DNA of 64,000 bases from an uncultured Flavobacteriales bacterium (GCA_905479105.1 CAJQLE010000005.1:235733-299732); one strand, 5' to 3'; positions 25,802 through 35,481 are shown, counted from the first letter of the stretch. Numbers and translations: made by a program. Notes: generated by a model from the sequence alone, not told the origin.

Positions 25802-25959
25802 CGAGACAAGTAGCGGACCAATAAAACGATCAAGCAAATTAAGAACATGAATATAGATATGCGATTGATGCCATGCATCATTCGCAGATTCACGTTCTTC
25901 TCCCCTTTTTGAAACATCGTCAAGGGGTTCAGATAAGTAAGGATGCGTTTAAAAAACAT
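25798..25959 (-). CDS. Small DUF6728-like membrane protein
   Basis: A 53-residue ORF in the space between the trans-sulfuration gene and uvrB. It begins MFFKRILTYLNP, carries LRMMHGINRISIFMFLICL around residues 26-44 and ends with one membrane helix and the tail VRYLSR. The MHGINRISI motif and the overall plan match the DUF6728 family of small Bacteroidota proteins, function unknown. The stop overlaps the convergent gene by four bases. It is short and easily missed, but the motif and codon pattern make it credible. Confidence 0.65.
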   Translation of the reverse strand: MFFKRILTYLNPLTMFQKGEKNVNLRMMHGINRISIFMFLICLIVLLVRYLSR

Positions 25960-25988
25960 AATGCAAAGTTGAGCTTTTACAACATACG

Positions 25989-26019
25989 TTGCTCCTGAAT
26001 GTTCATGTTAATAGCTTTG
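25989..26019 (+). promoter_or_regulatory. Promoter of uvrB, Bacteroidota type
   Basis: TTG at 25989-25991, a 20-base spacer and TAGCTTTG at 26012-26019. This matches the -33 and -7 elements of the Bacteroidota housekeeping sigma factor. A start of transcription near 26025 gives a leader of about 20 bases before the GTG of uvrB. Confidence 0.65.
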
Positions 26020-26045
26020 CAGGCTGTCCAAACTAAAATTTTATC

Positions 26046-28064
26046 GTGGAGTTTAAGCTAAAATCAGACTTTTCACCTACAGGAGATCAACCCGAAGCGA
26101 TTCGGCAACTAGTCGAAGGTATCAACAATCAAGCTGAGCATCAAACACTTTTAGGAGTTACGGGTTCGGGCAAAACCTTTACCATGGCGAATGTCATTCA
26201 ACAGACCCAGCGTCCGACATTGATATTGAGCCATAATAAAACATTGGCGGCCCAGCTTTACGGTGAGTTCAAGCAATTCTTTCCTGAAAACAGGGTTGAA
26301 TACTTTGTTAGTTATTACGACTATTACCAGCCAGAAGCATACATGCCCACTTCTGATACTTACATCGAAAAAGACTTAAGTATAAATGAGGAAATTGAAA
26401 AGCTTCGTCTGAGCACTACTTCTGCCCTCCTTAGTGGCCGAAGGGATGTTATAGTTGTCAGCTCCGTTTCCTGCATTTACGGTATGGGAAACCCCAGTGA
26501 TTTCTATGAAAACATCATTCAAGTTAAAGTGGGTGATGTTGTTGGGCGGAACAAGTTCTTGCATCAGTTAGTCCAATCACTATACTCCAGAACTACAGGA
26601 GACTTTGCCAGAGGTAATTTTCGAGTCAAAGGAGATACGGTTGATGTATTTATTGCCAGTGATGATTTCGCTTATCGATTTCATTTTTTTGGTGATGAAA
26701 TTGAGCTGATTGAGATTCTTGACCCATTTAATAATACTGTCTTTGAGGAAATCGAAGAGGTTAGAATCTTTCCTGCAACGATCTTTGTTACTACCAAAGA
26801 GCGCATGAAAAGCTCCATGACTCAAATTCAAGATGATTTGGTTGAGCGGCTTGAGCAGTTTGTTCAAGGAGGTCAGCCACTTGAAGCGAAGCGCTTGGAA
26901 GACCGGGTCAATTACGACCTTGAAATGATGCGAGAATTAGGGTATTGCTCCGGAATAGAAAACTACTCGCGCTATTTTGATGGCCGACTTCCTGGATCAC
27001 GGCCTTTCTGTTTACTTGATTATTTCCCGGACGATTACTTAATGATGGTGGATGAAAGTCATGTTACCATTTCTCAAATCAATGCCATGTATGGTGGTGA
27101 TCGAGCTAGAAAAGAAAATTTAGTGGAATACGGGTTTAGACTGCCCGCAGCAAAGGATAACAGACCTCTCAAGTTTGAAGAATTTGAAGGTCTCACCAAT
27201 CAGGTAATTTATGTTAGCGCTACTCCAGCCAACTATGAATTGGAAAAATCAGAAGGGGTTTATGTTGAGCAAGTTATAAGACCAACAGGACTGCTTGACC
27301 CAACTATTGAGGTTCGTCCTTCTGCCAATCAAATTGATGATTTGTTGGAAGAAATTCGAAAAAGAATTGAAAAGCAAGAACGTGTTCTCGTAACAACTCT
27401 TACCAAACGAATGGCCGAAGAATTGGCAAAGTACCTTGCTGATGTCAATATCAAGACACGTTACATCCACTCAGATATTGACACCATGGAACGGGTTGAA
27501 ATCTTGAGAGAATTGAGAATGGGCATCGTGGATGTTTTAGTAGGAATCAATTTATTGAGGGAAGGACTGGATCTTCCCGAAGTTTCATTGGTGGCAATTT
27601 TAGATGCAGACAAAGAAGGATTCTTAAGAAGTAATCGATCCTTAACACAAACTATTGGGCGTGCCGCTCGGCACATCAATGGAACGGCCGTGTTGTATGC
27701 TGATAAAATCACAAAGAGCATGCAAAGCACCATGGACGAAACTAATCGGAGGCGCGCAAAGCAGATCGCCTACAATGAAGAGCATGGACTGACGCCAACA
27801 GCCTTAAACAAAGGCATAGATATGATGATTCAATCCCATGCATCCGTGCGCGGCAAATCCTACAAAACCACTGAAGAAATGCAAATGGAAATGGGTGTTG
27901 CAGCCGATCCGGTTATTGCATACATGAGCAAAGAACAATTGGAGAAAGCCATTCAAGAAACCAAGAAAAATATGGAACGAGCTGCTAAAGAACTGGATTT
28001 CATGCAAGCAGCTCAATTCCGAGATGAGCTCTTTGCCCTGCAAGAAAAACTAAAATCAAAATAG
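26046..28064 (+). CDS. uvrB: Excinuclease ABC subunit B
   Basis: A 672-residue protein starting at GTG ([19 protein letters not shown]). Walker A is [13 protein letters not shown], the beta-hairpin region contains [20 protein letters not shown], and the helicase motif [19 protein letters not shown] is intact. The C-terminal UvrB/UvrC interaction motif is present ([20 protein letters not shown]). UvrB receives DNA from UvrA and positions UvrC for incision. Length and motif order are normal. It has its own promoter and is followed by a thioredoxin gene. Confidence 0.97.
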   Translation: MEFKLKSDFSPTGDQPEAIRQLVEGINNQAEHQTLLGVTGSGKTFTMANVIQQTQRPTLILSHNKTLAAQLYGEFKQFFPENRVEYFVSYYDYYQPEAYMPTSDTYIEKDLSINEEIEKLRLSTTSALLSGRRDVIVVSSVSCIYGMGNPSDFYENIIQVKVGDVVGRNKFLHQLVQSLYSRTTGDFARGNFRVKGDTVDVFIASDDFAYRFHFFGDEIELIEILDPFNNTVFEEIEEVRIFPATIFVTTKERMKSSMTQIQDDLVERLEQFVQGGQPLEAKRLEDRVNYDLEMMRELGYCSGIENYSRYFDGRLPGSRPFCLLDYFPDDYLMMVDESHVTISQINAMYGGDRARKENLVEYGFRLPAAKDNRPLKFEEFEGLTNQVIYVSATPANYELEKSEGVYVEQVIRPTGLLDPTIEVRPSANQIDDLLEEIRKRIEKQERVLVTTLTKRMAEELAKYLADVNIKTRYIHSDIDTMERVEILRELRMGIVDVLVGINLLREGLDLPEVSLVAILDADKEGFLRSNRSLTQTIGRAARHINGTAVLYADKITKSMQSTMDETNRRRAKQIAYNEEHGLTPTALNKGIDMMIQSHASVRGKSYKTTEEMQMEMGVAADPVIAYMSKEQLEKAIQETKKNMERAAKELDFMQAAQFRDELFALQEKLKSK

Positions 28065-28141
28065 ATACCAATCTCAAAAAACTTTTTGACTTTGGTAAGG
28101 TTTATGATAATCAATCGACATAAATGTATTAATTAGATTTT

Positions 28142-28579
28142 ATGAAAGCACTTAAAAGTATCGCATTAGTAGCCATAGCGATATTATACATTCAAGCAAC
28201 ACCTCCCTCAAATCCAAATTCAGAAGGGATTTCTTTTTTTCAAGGCACTTGGGAAGAAGCATTAGCAAAAGCTGAAGAAGAGAATAAAGTAATTTTTTTA
28301 GACGCCTACGCTTCTTGGTGTGGCCCATGTAAACTATTAAAGCGCAATGTTTTCAGTGACGCAACTGTAGGTGAGTTTTACAATTCCAACTTCATCAATG
28401 TGGCCATGGATATGGAAAAAGGAGAAGGTCCAAAAATTGCAAGTAAATATGGCGTTAGAGCCTACCCCACTTTAATTTATATCAATGGGGATGGATCGAT
28501 AGCGAACAAGGCTGTTGGTTATCACAATACTGATCAATTAATAGGGCTTGGAACAAAAGTATTAGCTCCTCAAGGATAA
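28142..28579 (+). CDS. Secreted thioredoxin-like protein
   Basis: A 145-residue protein with a signal peptide (MKALKSIALVAIAILYIQAT) and a thioredoxin fold of the Thioredoxin_7 kind. The active site is ASWCGPCKLLKRNVF; the cis-Pro is in VRAYPTLIYIN. The segment WEEALAKAEEENKVIFLDAY is the typical N-terminal part of this subfamily. It probably handles disulfides of periplasmic proteins. The gene stands alone and is closed by the hairpin at 28606. Confidence 0.85.
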   Translation: MKALKSIALVAIAILYIQATPPSNPNSEGISFFQGTWEEALAKAEEENKVIFLDAYASWCGPCKLLKRNVFSDATVGEFYNSNFINVAMDMEKGEGPKIASKYGVRAYPTLIYINGDGSIANKAVGYHNTDQLIGLGTKVLAPQG

Positions 28580-28605
28580 TTCATAGGTAAGTAGGCAGTA
28601 GGTTT

Positions 28606-28645
28606 AAGAAAGCTGATTGATCTTTAAAATTCAATCGGCTTTCTT
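28606..28645 (+). terminator. Rho-independent terminator after the thioredoxin gene
   Basis: A 15-base stem, AAGAAAGCTGATTGA pairing with TCAATCGGCTTTCTT (one G-U pair), around a 10-base loop, followed by TGTTT. The stem covers the ATG at 28617 of the long version of the next ORF, which supports the later start at 28671. Confidence 0.7.
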
Positions 28646-28670
28646 TGTTTATCAAATAAAATTGACGAAA

Positions 28671-29420
28671 ATGCTCAGGTATGTATTCTTTTTGGGAATT
28701 CTGATATCAATAACATCATGCGCTGTTAAAGAACCTACTGCGTTGAGTATTATTGACACGAGCATAGATTCTGCAGGAGGAGAACTCTACCAAAACGCTG
28801 AAATAACATTTGACTTTAGAGACCGCTCTTACCGGGTTATGCGACAAAATGGTCTTTTCGAAATGTCCCGGTTTACTTACTTATCGGAAGACAGTACCAT
28901 CAATGATTTCGTCTATAACTATGGTTACAAACGATTTCTCAACGACTCCATGATTTCAGTGCCAGATTCGATGGCTCCCCGCTATAAGGCTTCTGTAAAC
29001 TCTGTTATATACTTCGCCTGTCTGCCTTATGGCCTAAATGACCATGCCGTTGAAAAATCATTAATTGGAAGAAAGGAAATCAATGGTATTTCATACTACA
29101 AAATCCGGGTGACTTTCAAAGAGCAAGGTGGTGGAGAAGATTTTCAAGACCAATTTATTTATTGGGTCAACCCCGAAAACTACAATATTGACTTCTTGGC
29201 GTATGAATATTTTTCGGACGGAGGTGGATTGAGGTTCAGACAAGCATTTAATTCAAGAGAAGTTTCAGGAATTCGATTCAATGACTACATCAATTTCAAA
29301 CCCAAAACAGATTTAGATGTGAATCTTGAAAACATTGACGATCATTTCATAGCTGGCGATTTAGAAGAATTGTCACGAATACAAACTGAAAACATAAGTG
29401 TTTCAATTTTGGAATTATAA
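28671..29420 (+). CDS. DUF6503 family lipoprotein
   Basis: About 249 residues from the ATG at 28671, chosen because it starts the lipoprotein signal (MLRYVFFLGILISITSC) and because an earlier ATG at 28617 lies inside a terminator hairpin. The body includes ITFDFRDRSYRVMRQNG, IYFACLPYGLNDHAVEKSL and FIYWVNPENYNIDFLAYEY, features of DUF6503, a LolA-like family found in Bacteroidota. It probably resides on the periplasmic face of a membrane. The biochemical role is unknown. Confidence 0.7.
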   Translation: MLRYVFFLGILISITSCAVKEPTALSIIDTSIDSAGGELYQNAEITFDFRDRSYRVMRQNGLFEMSRFTYLSEDSTINDFVYNYGYKRFLNDSMISVPDSMAPRYKASVNSVIYFACLPYGLNDHAVEKSLIGRKEINGISYYKIRVTFKEQGGGEDFQDQFIYWVNPENYNIDFLAYEYFSDGGGLRFRQAFNSREVSGIRFNDYINFKPKTDLDVNLENIDDHFIAGDLEELSRIQTENISVSILEL

Positions 29421-29601
29421 ACTCAGAATACTGCTATCTTCCAAAGTTTGAGTCTTGTATTGCGTTAGTTACAAACTCAGTAACCAAAGTATTTAACCAA
29501 TAGTTTAAAGTAAACCCTCTCAATTCATCCAGAACATTTAAAATTGAAGTGCGTTTAAACGGATGGACGTATCCTTTCGAGAAAATTGAAATCAACTTAA
29601 A

Positions 29602-30444
29602 ATGAGCACACCAAACTGGACTACCGTAAAAGAATTTGAAGATATCACATACAAGAAATGTGGAGGCGTTGCCAGAATAGCATTTAACAGACCAGAAGTC
29701 CGCAATGCTTTCAGACCAAAGACAGTCACAGAGCTTTATAAAGCTTTTCTCGATGCTAGAGAAGACGTAAATATTGGTGTTGTGCTTTTCTCAGGTGAAG
29801 GACCAAGTAAGAAAGACGGAGGCTGGGCATTCTGCAGCGGAGGTGACCAAAATGCACGCGGACACCAAGGCTACGTGGATGATGATGGGATGCCTCGTCT
29901 AAACATTCTTGAAGTTCAACGCTTGATCCGTTTCATGCCTAAGATAGTAATCGCAGTTGTGCCAGGATGGGCCGTTGGCGGAGGACACAGCCTTCATGTT
30001 GTATCCGATTTAACGCTTGCGAGTAAAGAACACGCAATCTTCAAGCAAACTGACGCTGATGTTACCAGTTTTGACGGTGGCTACGGCTCGGCATACCTCG
30101 CTAAAATGGTGGGTCAGAAAAGAGCGCGTGAAATCTTCTTTTTAGGTCGTAATTACTCCGCCCAAGAGGCTTTTGACATGGGAATGGTAAATGGTGTTTT
30201 CCCCCACGAAGAACTGGAACAAGAAGCTTACAACTGGGCACTTGAGGTTCTGCAGAAGTCACCAACTTCTATCAAGATGCTGAAATTTGCTTTTAATCTA
30301 ACCGATGACGGGATGGTTGGGCAACAGGTATTTGCGGGAGAAGCAACCAGACTAGCCTATATGACGGACGAAGCCAAAGAAGGACGAAATGCATTTTTAG
30401 AAAAGCGCAAACCTGACTTCAAGGATATTAAATGGATTCCATAA
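29602..30444 (+). CDS. menB: 1,4-dihydroxy-2-naphthoyl-CoA synthase
   Basis: A 280-residue crotonase-fold enzyme. Diagnostic motifs are RPEVRNAFRPKTV, GGWAFCSGGDQNARG, VPGWAVGGGHSLHVVSDL and VTSFDGGYGSAYLA, which together separate MenB from other enoyl-CoA hydratase relatives. It closes the second ring in menaquinone synthesis, converting o-succinylbenzoyl-CoA to DHNA-CoA. Menaquinone would be the electron acceptor for the Na+-NQR encoded at 51-57 kb. Other men genes are not in the window. The 180 bases upstream hold no gene and no clear promoter. Confidence 0.95.
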   Translation: MSTPNWTTVKEFEDITYKKCGGVARIAFNRPEVRNAFRPKTVTELYKAFLDAREDVNIGVVLFSGEGPSKKDGGWAFCSGGDQNARGHQGYVDDDGMPRLNILEVQRLIRFMPKIVIAVVPGWAVGGGHSLHVVSDLTLASKEHAIFKQTDADVTSFDGGYGSAYLAKMVGQKRAREIFFLGRNYSAQEAFDMGMVNGVFPHEELEQEAYNWALEVLQKSPTSIKMLKFAFNLTDDGMVGQQVFAGEATRLAYMTDEAKEGRNAFLEKRKPDFKDIKWIP

Positions 30445-30448
30445 CAAT

Positions 30449-31927
30449 TCAGGCAACACTGTGCCTAGCGCCATAAAAGGCAACAATGCCAAAACCTGCG
30501 CTTAACATTGCATGAAATGGCATTAGCGCGTAGTCGTTAAAATAGACACCAAGAAAAATCGCTGCAGCAAAAAGCAACGAAAAAAATGCTTCAGCTAGTA
30601 GTAAAACAAAACTTGTATTTTTCAGATACACGTTTTTACGCCATGCATTTTGATCGGATTGATCACTGAATTTAGGTGTCCTAATAAAAGGTGTTTTCTT
30701 ACCCACATAACCTTCAAGCACCGCAATAGAATTATGCAAACTCATACCCATAGACATGGAAAGGAACACGATAAACCTTTTAACAAATTGAAACATTTTA
30801 AACCTCTGATTTAAAGCAATATATGAAGTATAATAAAACACAAAAAGAATCAAAATACTCAGCGAGAAAAGCACCCCAAAAGCATCTAATACAGTAACGT
30901 CACCAAGCTTATTTCTAATAAAAAGAAGCGGAATACTTAATAAGGCAATGGACAAAACATAAATGAATATGGAAGAATTCATCAAGTGAAAATGTCCATG
31001 GATTTTTGTTCGCAATGACAGGTCTTTAGCCTGCCAAACGCTGCGTAAGTTTTTAACCGCACACTCAGCCGCTCCTTTGATCCATCTAAACTGCTGTGTT
31101 TTCAATGCGGACATAGATACGGGCAACTCCGCAGGAGAAACAACATCACTCAGATATACAAATTCCCATCCCTTCAACTGAGCTCGATAACTTAAATCTA
31201 GATCTTCAGTAAGCGTATCACTACTCCAACCACCAGATTGCTCAACAGCCTGCTTTCGCCAAACCCCAGCAGTTCCATTAAAGTTAATAAAACTTCCAGC
31301 CTTACTCCTGCCCGATTGTTCGATTGTAAAATGAGCATCCAAGCCGAACGCCTGCATTTCAGTAAGAAAGCTAAAGTCCCTATTCAAATGTCCCCAGCGC
31401 GTTTGAACCATAGCAACCTTTGTATTCGCAAAATGAGGCACAACATCCAATAAAAAATTAGGATCAGGAATGAAATCAGCATCAAAAATTGCGATGAATT
31501 CCCCTTTAGCTCGACAAAGCCCATAAGAAAGCGCTCCAGCCTTGAAGCCAGTCCGGTGAAGTCTTTTTAAATGAACTACATCAAACCCCTTAGAAAGCCA
31601 TTTTAAGGCAGCAATTCGAGCTAATTCACTGGTCTCATCTGAACTATCATCTAGAATTTGAACCTCTAAAAGATTCTTGGGGTAATCCATCGCCATAACC
31701 GAATCTATGAGTCGTTCAACCACGTAGCGTTCATTGTAGATGGGCAATTGAATCGTAACCAAAGGCAAGTCACTATTAGAATTCTTTATACCCAGCGGTT
31801 TCTTTCTCAAAAACTTAAACACCAAATGAAGCTGAGCAAGACTGTAGAAGAAAATAAAAAGCATAAACATGCCATATAACCCCAACACCAGCCAATCATA
31901 CCACACCAAATCACCCCAACTAGACAT
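30449..31927 (-). CDS. Membrane glycosyltransferase family 2 (cellulose-synthase-like)
   Basis: A 492-residue integral membrane enzyme with an N-terminal helix (residues 12-34) and a C-terminal bundle of four or more. The processive GT2 motifs are DDSSDETSEL, FDADFIPDP, LTEDLDLSYRAQLKGW and QQFRWIKGAAE (Q-x-x-R-W). This family includes glucosyltransferases that build glycolipids or short polymers. Substrate is not known. It overlaps the next minus gene by eight bases, so both GT2 genes form one operon. It converges on menB with four bases between. Confidence 0.88.
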   Translation of the reverse strand: MSSWGDLVWYDWLVLGLYGMFMLFIFFYSLAQLHLVFKFLRKKPLGIKNSNSDLPLVTIQLPIYNERYVVERLIDSVMAMDYPKNLLEVQILDDSSDETSELARIAALKWLSKGFDVVHLKRLHRTGFKAGALSYGLCRAKGEFIAIFDADFIPDPNFLLDVVPHFANTKVAMVQTRWGHLNRDFSFLTEMQAFGLDAHFTIEQSGRSKAGSFINFNGTAGVWRKQAVEQSGGWSSDTLTEDLDLSYRAQLKGWEFVYLSDVVSPAELPVSMSALKTQQFRWIKGAAECAVKNLRSVWQAKDLSLRTKIHGHFHLMNSSIFIYVLSIALLSIPLLFIRNKLGDVTVLDAFGVLFSLSILILFVFYYTSYIALNQRFKMFQFVKRFIVFLSMSMGMSLHNSIAVLEGYVGKKTPFIRTPKFSDQSDQNAWRKNVYLKNTSFVLLLAEAFFSLLFAAAIFLGVYFNDYALMPFHAMLSAGFGIVAFYGARHSVA

Positions 31928-32606
31928 ACCTCAACAATGTTGTTATTATTTTATATCCAGCCATCACCGAACCTTTCAGCGTCCCCGAAACCTTTGATTC
32001 ACCTATTCGCATCTTGTAACTCACAGGAACTTCAATGCATCTCAAGCGCATTTTAGCTGCTTTAATTTGCATTTCCACAGTCCAGCCATAGTTCATGTCA
32101 TTCATTCCTAATCGCAAAAGCTCATCGTAGCGAATAGCTCGAAACGGACCCAAGTCAGCAAATGAATACCCATACAATACCTTCAGCATTTTAACTGCTA
32201 TCCAATTCCCAATAATTTGCTGCAGCGTCAGTGAAAACCTTTCACGCTCCCCTAAAACTCGACTACCAATTACCATATCCATATGACCAGACTCAATAGG
32301 CGCGATCAATAATGGTAATTCCTGCGGATAGTCAGAATAGTCACCATCGAGAAAAACAACGATACCTGGTTTGACTTCCTGCTGAGACAAAAACTCCATT
32401 CCTTTTAAACAAGAAGCACCATATCCTTGAATGGATTGATACAATACAACCGCACCCTCTCCTTCAGCATTCAAACGCGTATTATCTGTAGAGTTGTTAT
32501 CAACGACAATAATATTTCTAAGGATGTTTTTAGGCAGATCCTCCAGGACTTTACCAATCGCATCTTCTTCATTGAACGCTGGAATAATTACATCAATAAT
32601 CATCAA
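31920..32606 (-). CDS. DPM1-like glycosyltransferase family 2
   Basis: A 228-residue enzyme of the polyprenyl-phosphate glycosyltransferase kind. Motifs are IIPAFNEEDAIGKVLEDL, VVDNNSTDNTR, VVFLDGDYSDYP (the DxD site) and DLGPFRAIRYDELLRLGM. There is no C-terminal membrane bundle, so it resembles the short DPM1 class, acting on a lipid phosphate at the inner face. It lies first in the operon with the larger GT2 gene; together they could load a sugar on a lipid carrier and then extend or transfer it, but this is inference. Confidence 0.87.
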   Translation of the reverse strand: MMIIDVIIPAFNEEDAIGKVLEDLPKNILRNIIVVDNNSTDNTRLNAEGEGAVVLYQSIQGYGASCLKGMEFLSQQEVKPGIVVFLDGDYSDYPQELPLLIAPIESGHMDMVIGSRVLGERERFSLTLQQIIGNWIAVKMLKVLYGYSFADLGPFRAIRYDELLRLGMNDMNYGWTVEMQIKAAKMRLRCIEVPVSYKMRIGESKVSGTLKGSVMAGYKIITTLLRYV

Positions 32607-32668
32607 AAAAATAATGATTTATTAATTTAACAACCAGGTATTTAAGCCATTTTGAATAAACCTTATTA

Positions 32669-33262
32669 TTAATCATTAGGATTACTCTTCAACCAATTCT
32701 CAATCATATTAAAACCGTGTTCAGTCATGATGCTTTCAGGGTGAAATTGAATACCAAAAAGAGGCTTGGAGACATGCTCAATCGCCATTATATGCCCATC
32801 TGATGATTTAGCAATTACACGGTAGTTTTTAGATATATCCTCCAAAGTAAAAGCCCAACTATGGTAGCGTCCAACTTTGATTAATTGTGGGATATCAGCG
32901 AAGAGTTTAGAGTCGGGTTGAAGAGAAATCAAGTCCTGAGCTCCATGTTGAACATTCTGCAGATTGACCATCCCTAACCCATCAGAAATCAACATAGCCT
33001 GCATACCCAAGCAAATACCTAAAATACTTTTAGAAGAACTGTAGCGTTGAATAATATCAAGAACCAATCCTGACTCATCAGGCAATCCAGGTCCCGGCCC
33101 AATAATGATGTGCGAGAAGTCTTCAAGTTCTTCGAGCTTCAACGCGTCATTGCGCTTAACAACGCATTCTATTGAACTTTGCTCAACTAAATGCACCAAA
33201 TTGTAGGTAAACGAATCGTAGTTATCTACTACAAACACACGAAATTTACTGCCTTTTAACAC
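32669..33262 (-). CDS. pabA: Aminodeoxychorismate/anthranilate synthase glutamine amidotransferase subunit
   Basis: A 197-residue class I glutamine amidotransferase: VVDNYDSFTYNLVHLV at the N-terminus, the nucleophile in LGICLGMQAML, and the catalytic His/Glu in FGIQFHPESIMTEHG. Such proteins supply ammonia for p-aminobenzoate (folate) or anthranilate (tryptophan) synthesis. No trp gene or pabB is nearby, so pabA is favoured but trpG cannot be excluded; many Bacteroidota use one subunit for both. The gene is alone on the minus strand, divergent from ridA. Confidence 0.85.
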   Translation of the reverse strand: MLKGSKFRVFVVDNYDSFTYNLVHLVEQSSIECVVKRNDALKLEELEDFSHIIIGPGPGLPDESGLVLDIIQRYSSSKSILGICLGMQAMLISDGLGMVNLQNVQHGAQDLISLQPDSKLFADIPQLIKVGRYHSWAFTLEDISKNYRVIAKSSDGHIMAIEHVSKPLFGIQFHPESIMTEHGFNMIENWLKSNPND

Positions 33263-33275
33263 GGCTTCAAAAATC

Positions 33276-33283
33276 TATATTTG
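33276..33283 (+). promoter_or_regulatory. Probable -7 promoter element of ridA
   Basis: TATATTTG, an exact TAnnTTTG match, lies 48 bases before the ridA ATG. A clear -33 TTG at the usual distance is not seen, so the call is partial. Confidence 0.45.
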
Positions 33284-33331
33284 AAGCTTACGAATCGCCC
33301 CTTCTTTTCTTAATTCTTACAACATTCCCAA

Positions 33332-33709
33332 ATGAAACAGATCATCAACAGCAAAAACGCCCCGGCTCCCATCGGACCTTACTCCCAAGCTGTTCAAAAC
33401 GGAAATACGCTTTATGTAAGTGGTCAAATTGCTCTTGACCCAATAAGTGGTGAGTTGAATCTTAGCTCTATCAACGCTGAAACGGAGCTTGTGATGAAAA
33501 ACTTGGGTGAAGTACTAAAGGCAGCAAATATGACGTATGAAAACGTTCTAAAATGCTCGATTTTCTTAAGTGACATGAATGATTTCAGCGAAGTGAATGG
33601 AGTATATGGCAAATACTTCACCACCAATCCCCCAGCGCGAGAAACCGTTGCAGTGAAAACACTTCCGAAGAATGTAAATGTTGAAATCAGTTGTATTGCC
33701 GCACTCTAA
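33332..33709 (+). CDS. ridA: RidA family reactive intermediate/imine deaminase
   Basis: A 125-residue YjgF/YER057c/UK114 protein of standard length. It shows NAPAPIGPYSQAVQNGNTLY, SGQIALDP, KCSIFLSDMNDF and ARETVAVKTLPKNVNVEIS; the Arg in PPARETV is the substrate-binding residue in active RidA. It hydrolyses toxic 2-aminoacrylate-type imines released by PLP enzymes. The gene appears to be its own unit, and a short hairpin without a T-run lies just after it at 33741-33764. Confidence 0.94.
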   Translation: MKQIINSKNAPAPIGPYSQAVQNGNTLYVSGQIALDPISGELNLSSINAETELVMKNLGEVLKAANMTYENVLKCSIFLSDMNDFSEVNGVYGKYFTTNPPARETVAVKTLPKNVNVEISCIAAL

Positions 33710-33795
33710 AAACCTTTCACATCGTCTAGGAGGCCATTGCCTCAATCCTCTTCGGTTGATTGAGCACCACGTTGTAGATTTGAAAAAATAATTCT

Positions 33796-35292
33796 ATGAA
33801 GCATTTCTTTACCCTAGCTTTAATCTCTATCGCTCTAAGAGGATTATGCATTGATGCATATTTCAACCATATTGTTTTTCACACTCCAGAAGGCGGTGCT
33901 TATGTAGAAACCCATATGCTCTTTAATTCATCCTCATTAACTTTCAGGAATGCAGCAGAAGGTTATCAAGCGAGAGTTGAACTCACTTACATTTTTGAAA
34001 AGAATGGAGCAATAGCTGACTTTTCAAAAAACATCGTAAAAAGTCCATTTGTCTCTGACTCGGTCAGCGCTATTGTAGACTTTTTAGACGTACAGCGATT
34101 TCCTTTGGCAGCAAATGATTATAAGCTATCGATAAAACTGAGAGACATCAACAACCCCAAAGACAGTGGCACAATCATTCAAAACATCCGTGTCGAATCT
34201 CCTCCTGAATCCGCCTTTTTCAGTAACATTCTCTATCTCGACACAATATATTCTAACAATGGAAAGACGTCTCTCTTTTCGAGAGGGGAATTCGATATGA
34301 TTCCTAGAATTTCAGGCTATCATGGTCCTAGCGTAAAAACCGCATCCATTTACACTGAATTATATCAATCTGAAATATCCCTTGGAGGCAGCGAAGATTA
34401 CATTGTAACGTTAGACATTGTCGATCCAAAAACAGATCAAGCACTTACAGAGTATCGAATATTAAAGAGATTTAAAGGAAGTTCAGCCCAACCTATTGCC
34501 CACAAATGGAATATTGAAAGCTTAAGTACGGGTAACTTCCTGGTTAAATTGGAAGCCAGGGATAGAAATAATGTTGTGATCGCCTCTAAGTCAAGCTTAT
34601 TGCAGAGGCATAGCTTTGTTGCCGCCTCTGACTCTCTCGATGATTTTCAAATCAATTCGACCTTTGTCGGAAAAATCAGAAGTGAGGATTCTCTTAGAAA
34701 CATCACCTACTGTATGAAATATGCTGCGAGTGTCTACGAAGAGAATTACATTGAAGAAAACTGGAATAAAGCAGACAAAACTGAACTTAGAAGGTTTATC
34801 TATACTTTCTGGAGGGAAAGGAACAGCGTAAACCCTGCCTATTCATGGGAGAAGTATGAGGACCGAATAGCTTATGTTGAAGCAGAGTTTGATCTAGGTA
34901 ATAATCGAAGACATGCTTGCAGAACAGATCGAGGGCGTGTGTTTCTGAAATACGGCAAACCCGATACTCGGGTAATTCAAAGCAGAGAGCCAAATGCATC
35001 TCCATATGAAATTTGGCATTACTACAAATTGCCTAGTAAGTCCAATGCGAAATTTGTGTTTTATGACCGCAGTCTTGTCACGAACGATTACGTTCTTCTT
35101 CATTCAAATGTTTCTGGAGAGCAGGTGGATTATTCATGGTATTTACAATTATCAACTCCGTCCGTTTTACCTTCCGGAAATGATGAGCCACTCTCTAATA
35201 CTGGCCAAGTAATTGACTACAATAATTTAAATGGAACCCAGATGAATTCAGTGGGTAGCAGAGCATTAGAATATTGGAATAATCCGAGATAA
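33796..35292 (+). CDS. GWxTD domain-containing secreted protein
   Basis: A 498-residue protein with a signal peptide (MKHFFTLALISIALRGLC). The N-terminal two thirds are beta-rich. The C-terminal portion (residues about 295-450) fits the GWxTD domain: ENYIEENWNKADKTELRRFI, then FWRERNSVNPAY and GRVFLKYGKPDTRVIQ, although the name-giving motif is degenerate (NWNKAD). The family is widespread in Bacteroidota and related phyla, with unknown function in the envelope. The tail after residue 450 is low in structure. Confidence 0.78.
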   Translation: MKHFFTLALISIALRGLCIDAYFNHIVFHTPEGGAYVETHMLFNSSSLTFRNAAEGYQARVELTYIFEKNGAIADFSKNIVKSPFVSDSVSAIVDFLDVQRFPLAANDYKLSIKLRDINNPKDSGTIIQNIRVESPPESAFFSNILYLDTIYSNNGKTSLFSRGEFDMIPRISGYHGPSVKTASIYTELYQSEISLGGSEDYIVTLDIVDPKTDQALTEYRILKRFKGSSAQPIAHKWNIESLSTGNFLVKLEARDRNNVVIASKSSLLQRHSFVAASDSLDDFQINSTFVGKIRSEDSLRNITYCMKYAASVYEENYIEENWNKADKTELRRFIYTFWRERNSVNPAYSWEKYEDRIAYVEAEFDLGNNRRHACRTDRGRVFLKYGKPDTRVIQSREPNASPYEIWHYYKLPSKSNAKFVFYDRSLVTNDYVLLHSNVSGEQVDYSWYLQLSTPSVLPSGNDEPLSNTGQVIDYNNLNGTQMNSVGSRALEYWNNPR

Positions 35293-35322
35293 AATGAGAT
35301 TCTGCAAATAATTAGAAAACCA

Positions 35323-35353
35323 TTTGATTTCGTAAAAGATGCTTCTATATTTG
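35323..35353 (+). promoter_or_regulatory. Promoter of tRNA-Lys, Bacteroidota type
   Basis: TTTG at 35323-35326, a 19-base spacer and TATATTTG at 35346-35353. This is an exact match to the Bacteroidota consensus, 17 bases before the mature tRNA 5' end. Confidence 0.8.
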
Positions 35354-35370
35354 CACCCCTTCAAAAAAGG

Positions 35371-35443
35371 GACTCGGTAGCTCAGCTGGTAGAGCATATC
35401 ACTTTTAATGATAGGGTCCTGGGTTCGAACCCCAGCCGGGTCA
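35371..35443 (+). tRNA. tRNA-Lys (anticodon TTT)
   Basis: A 73-base cloverleaf. The acceptor stem is GACTCGG with CCGGGTC and discriminator A; the D arm reads GTAGCTCAGCTGGTAGAGC; the anticodon loop is CTTTTAA, giving anticodon TTT; the T arm has GGTTCGAACCCC. CCA is not encoded. It has a perfect promoter upstream and a terminator right after, so it is a single-gene transcript. Confidence 0.96.
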
Positions 35444-35447
35444 CATT

Positions 35448-35478
35448 AACCTCTTCAATTCTGAAGAGGTTTTTTTTT
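35448..35478 (+). terminator. Rho-independent terminator of tRNA-Lys
   Basis: Stem AACCTCTTCA with TGAAGAGGTT around a short loop, running straight into a run of nine T residues. It begins four bases after the tRNA. Confidence 0.85.
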
Positions 35479-35481
35479 GCT

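Noticed and set aside
26580..26867. Minus-strand ORF inside uvrB
   Set aside because: Shadow frame opposite a conserved gene, with low-complexity, non-family sequence.
33741..33764. Hairpin after ridA as a terminator
   Set aside because: The stem is only seven pairs and no T-run follows on either strand.
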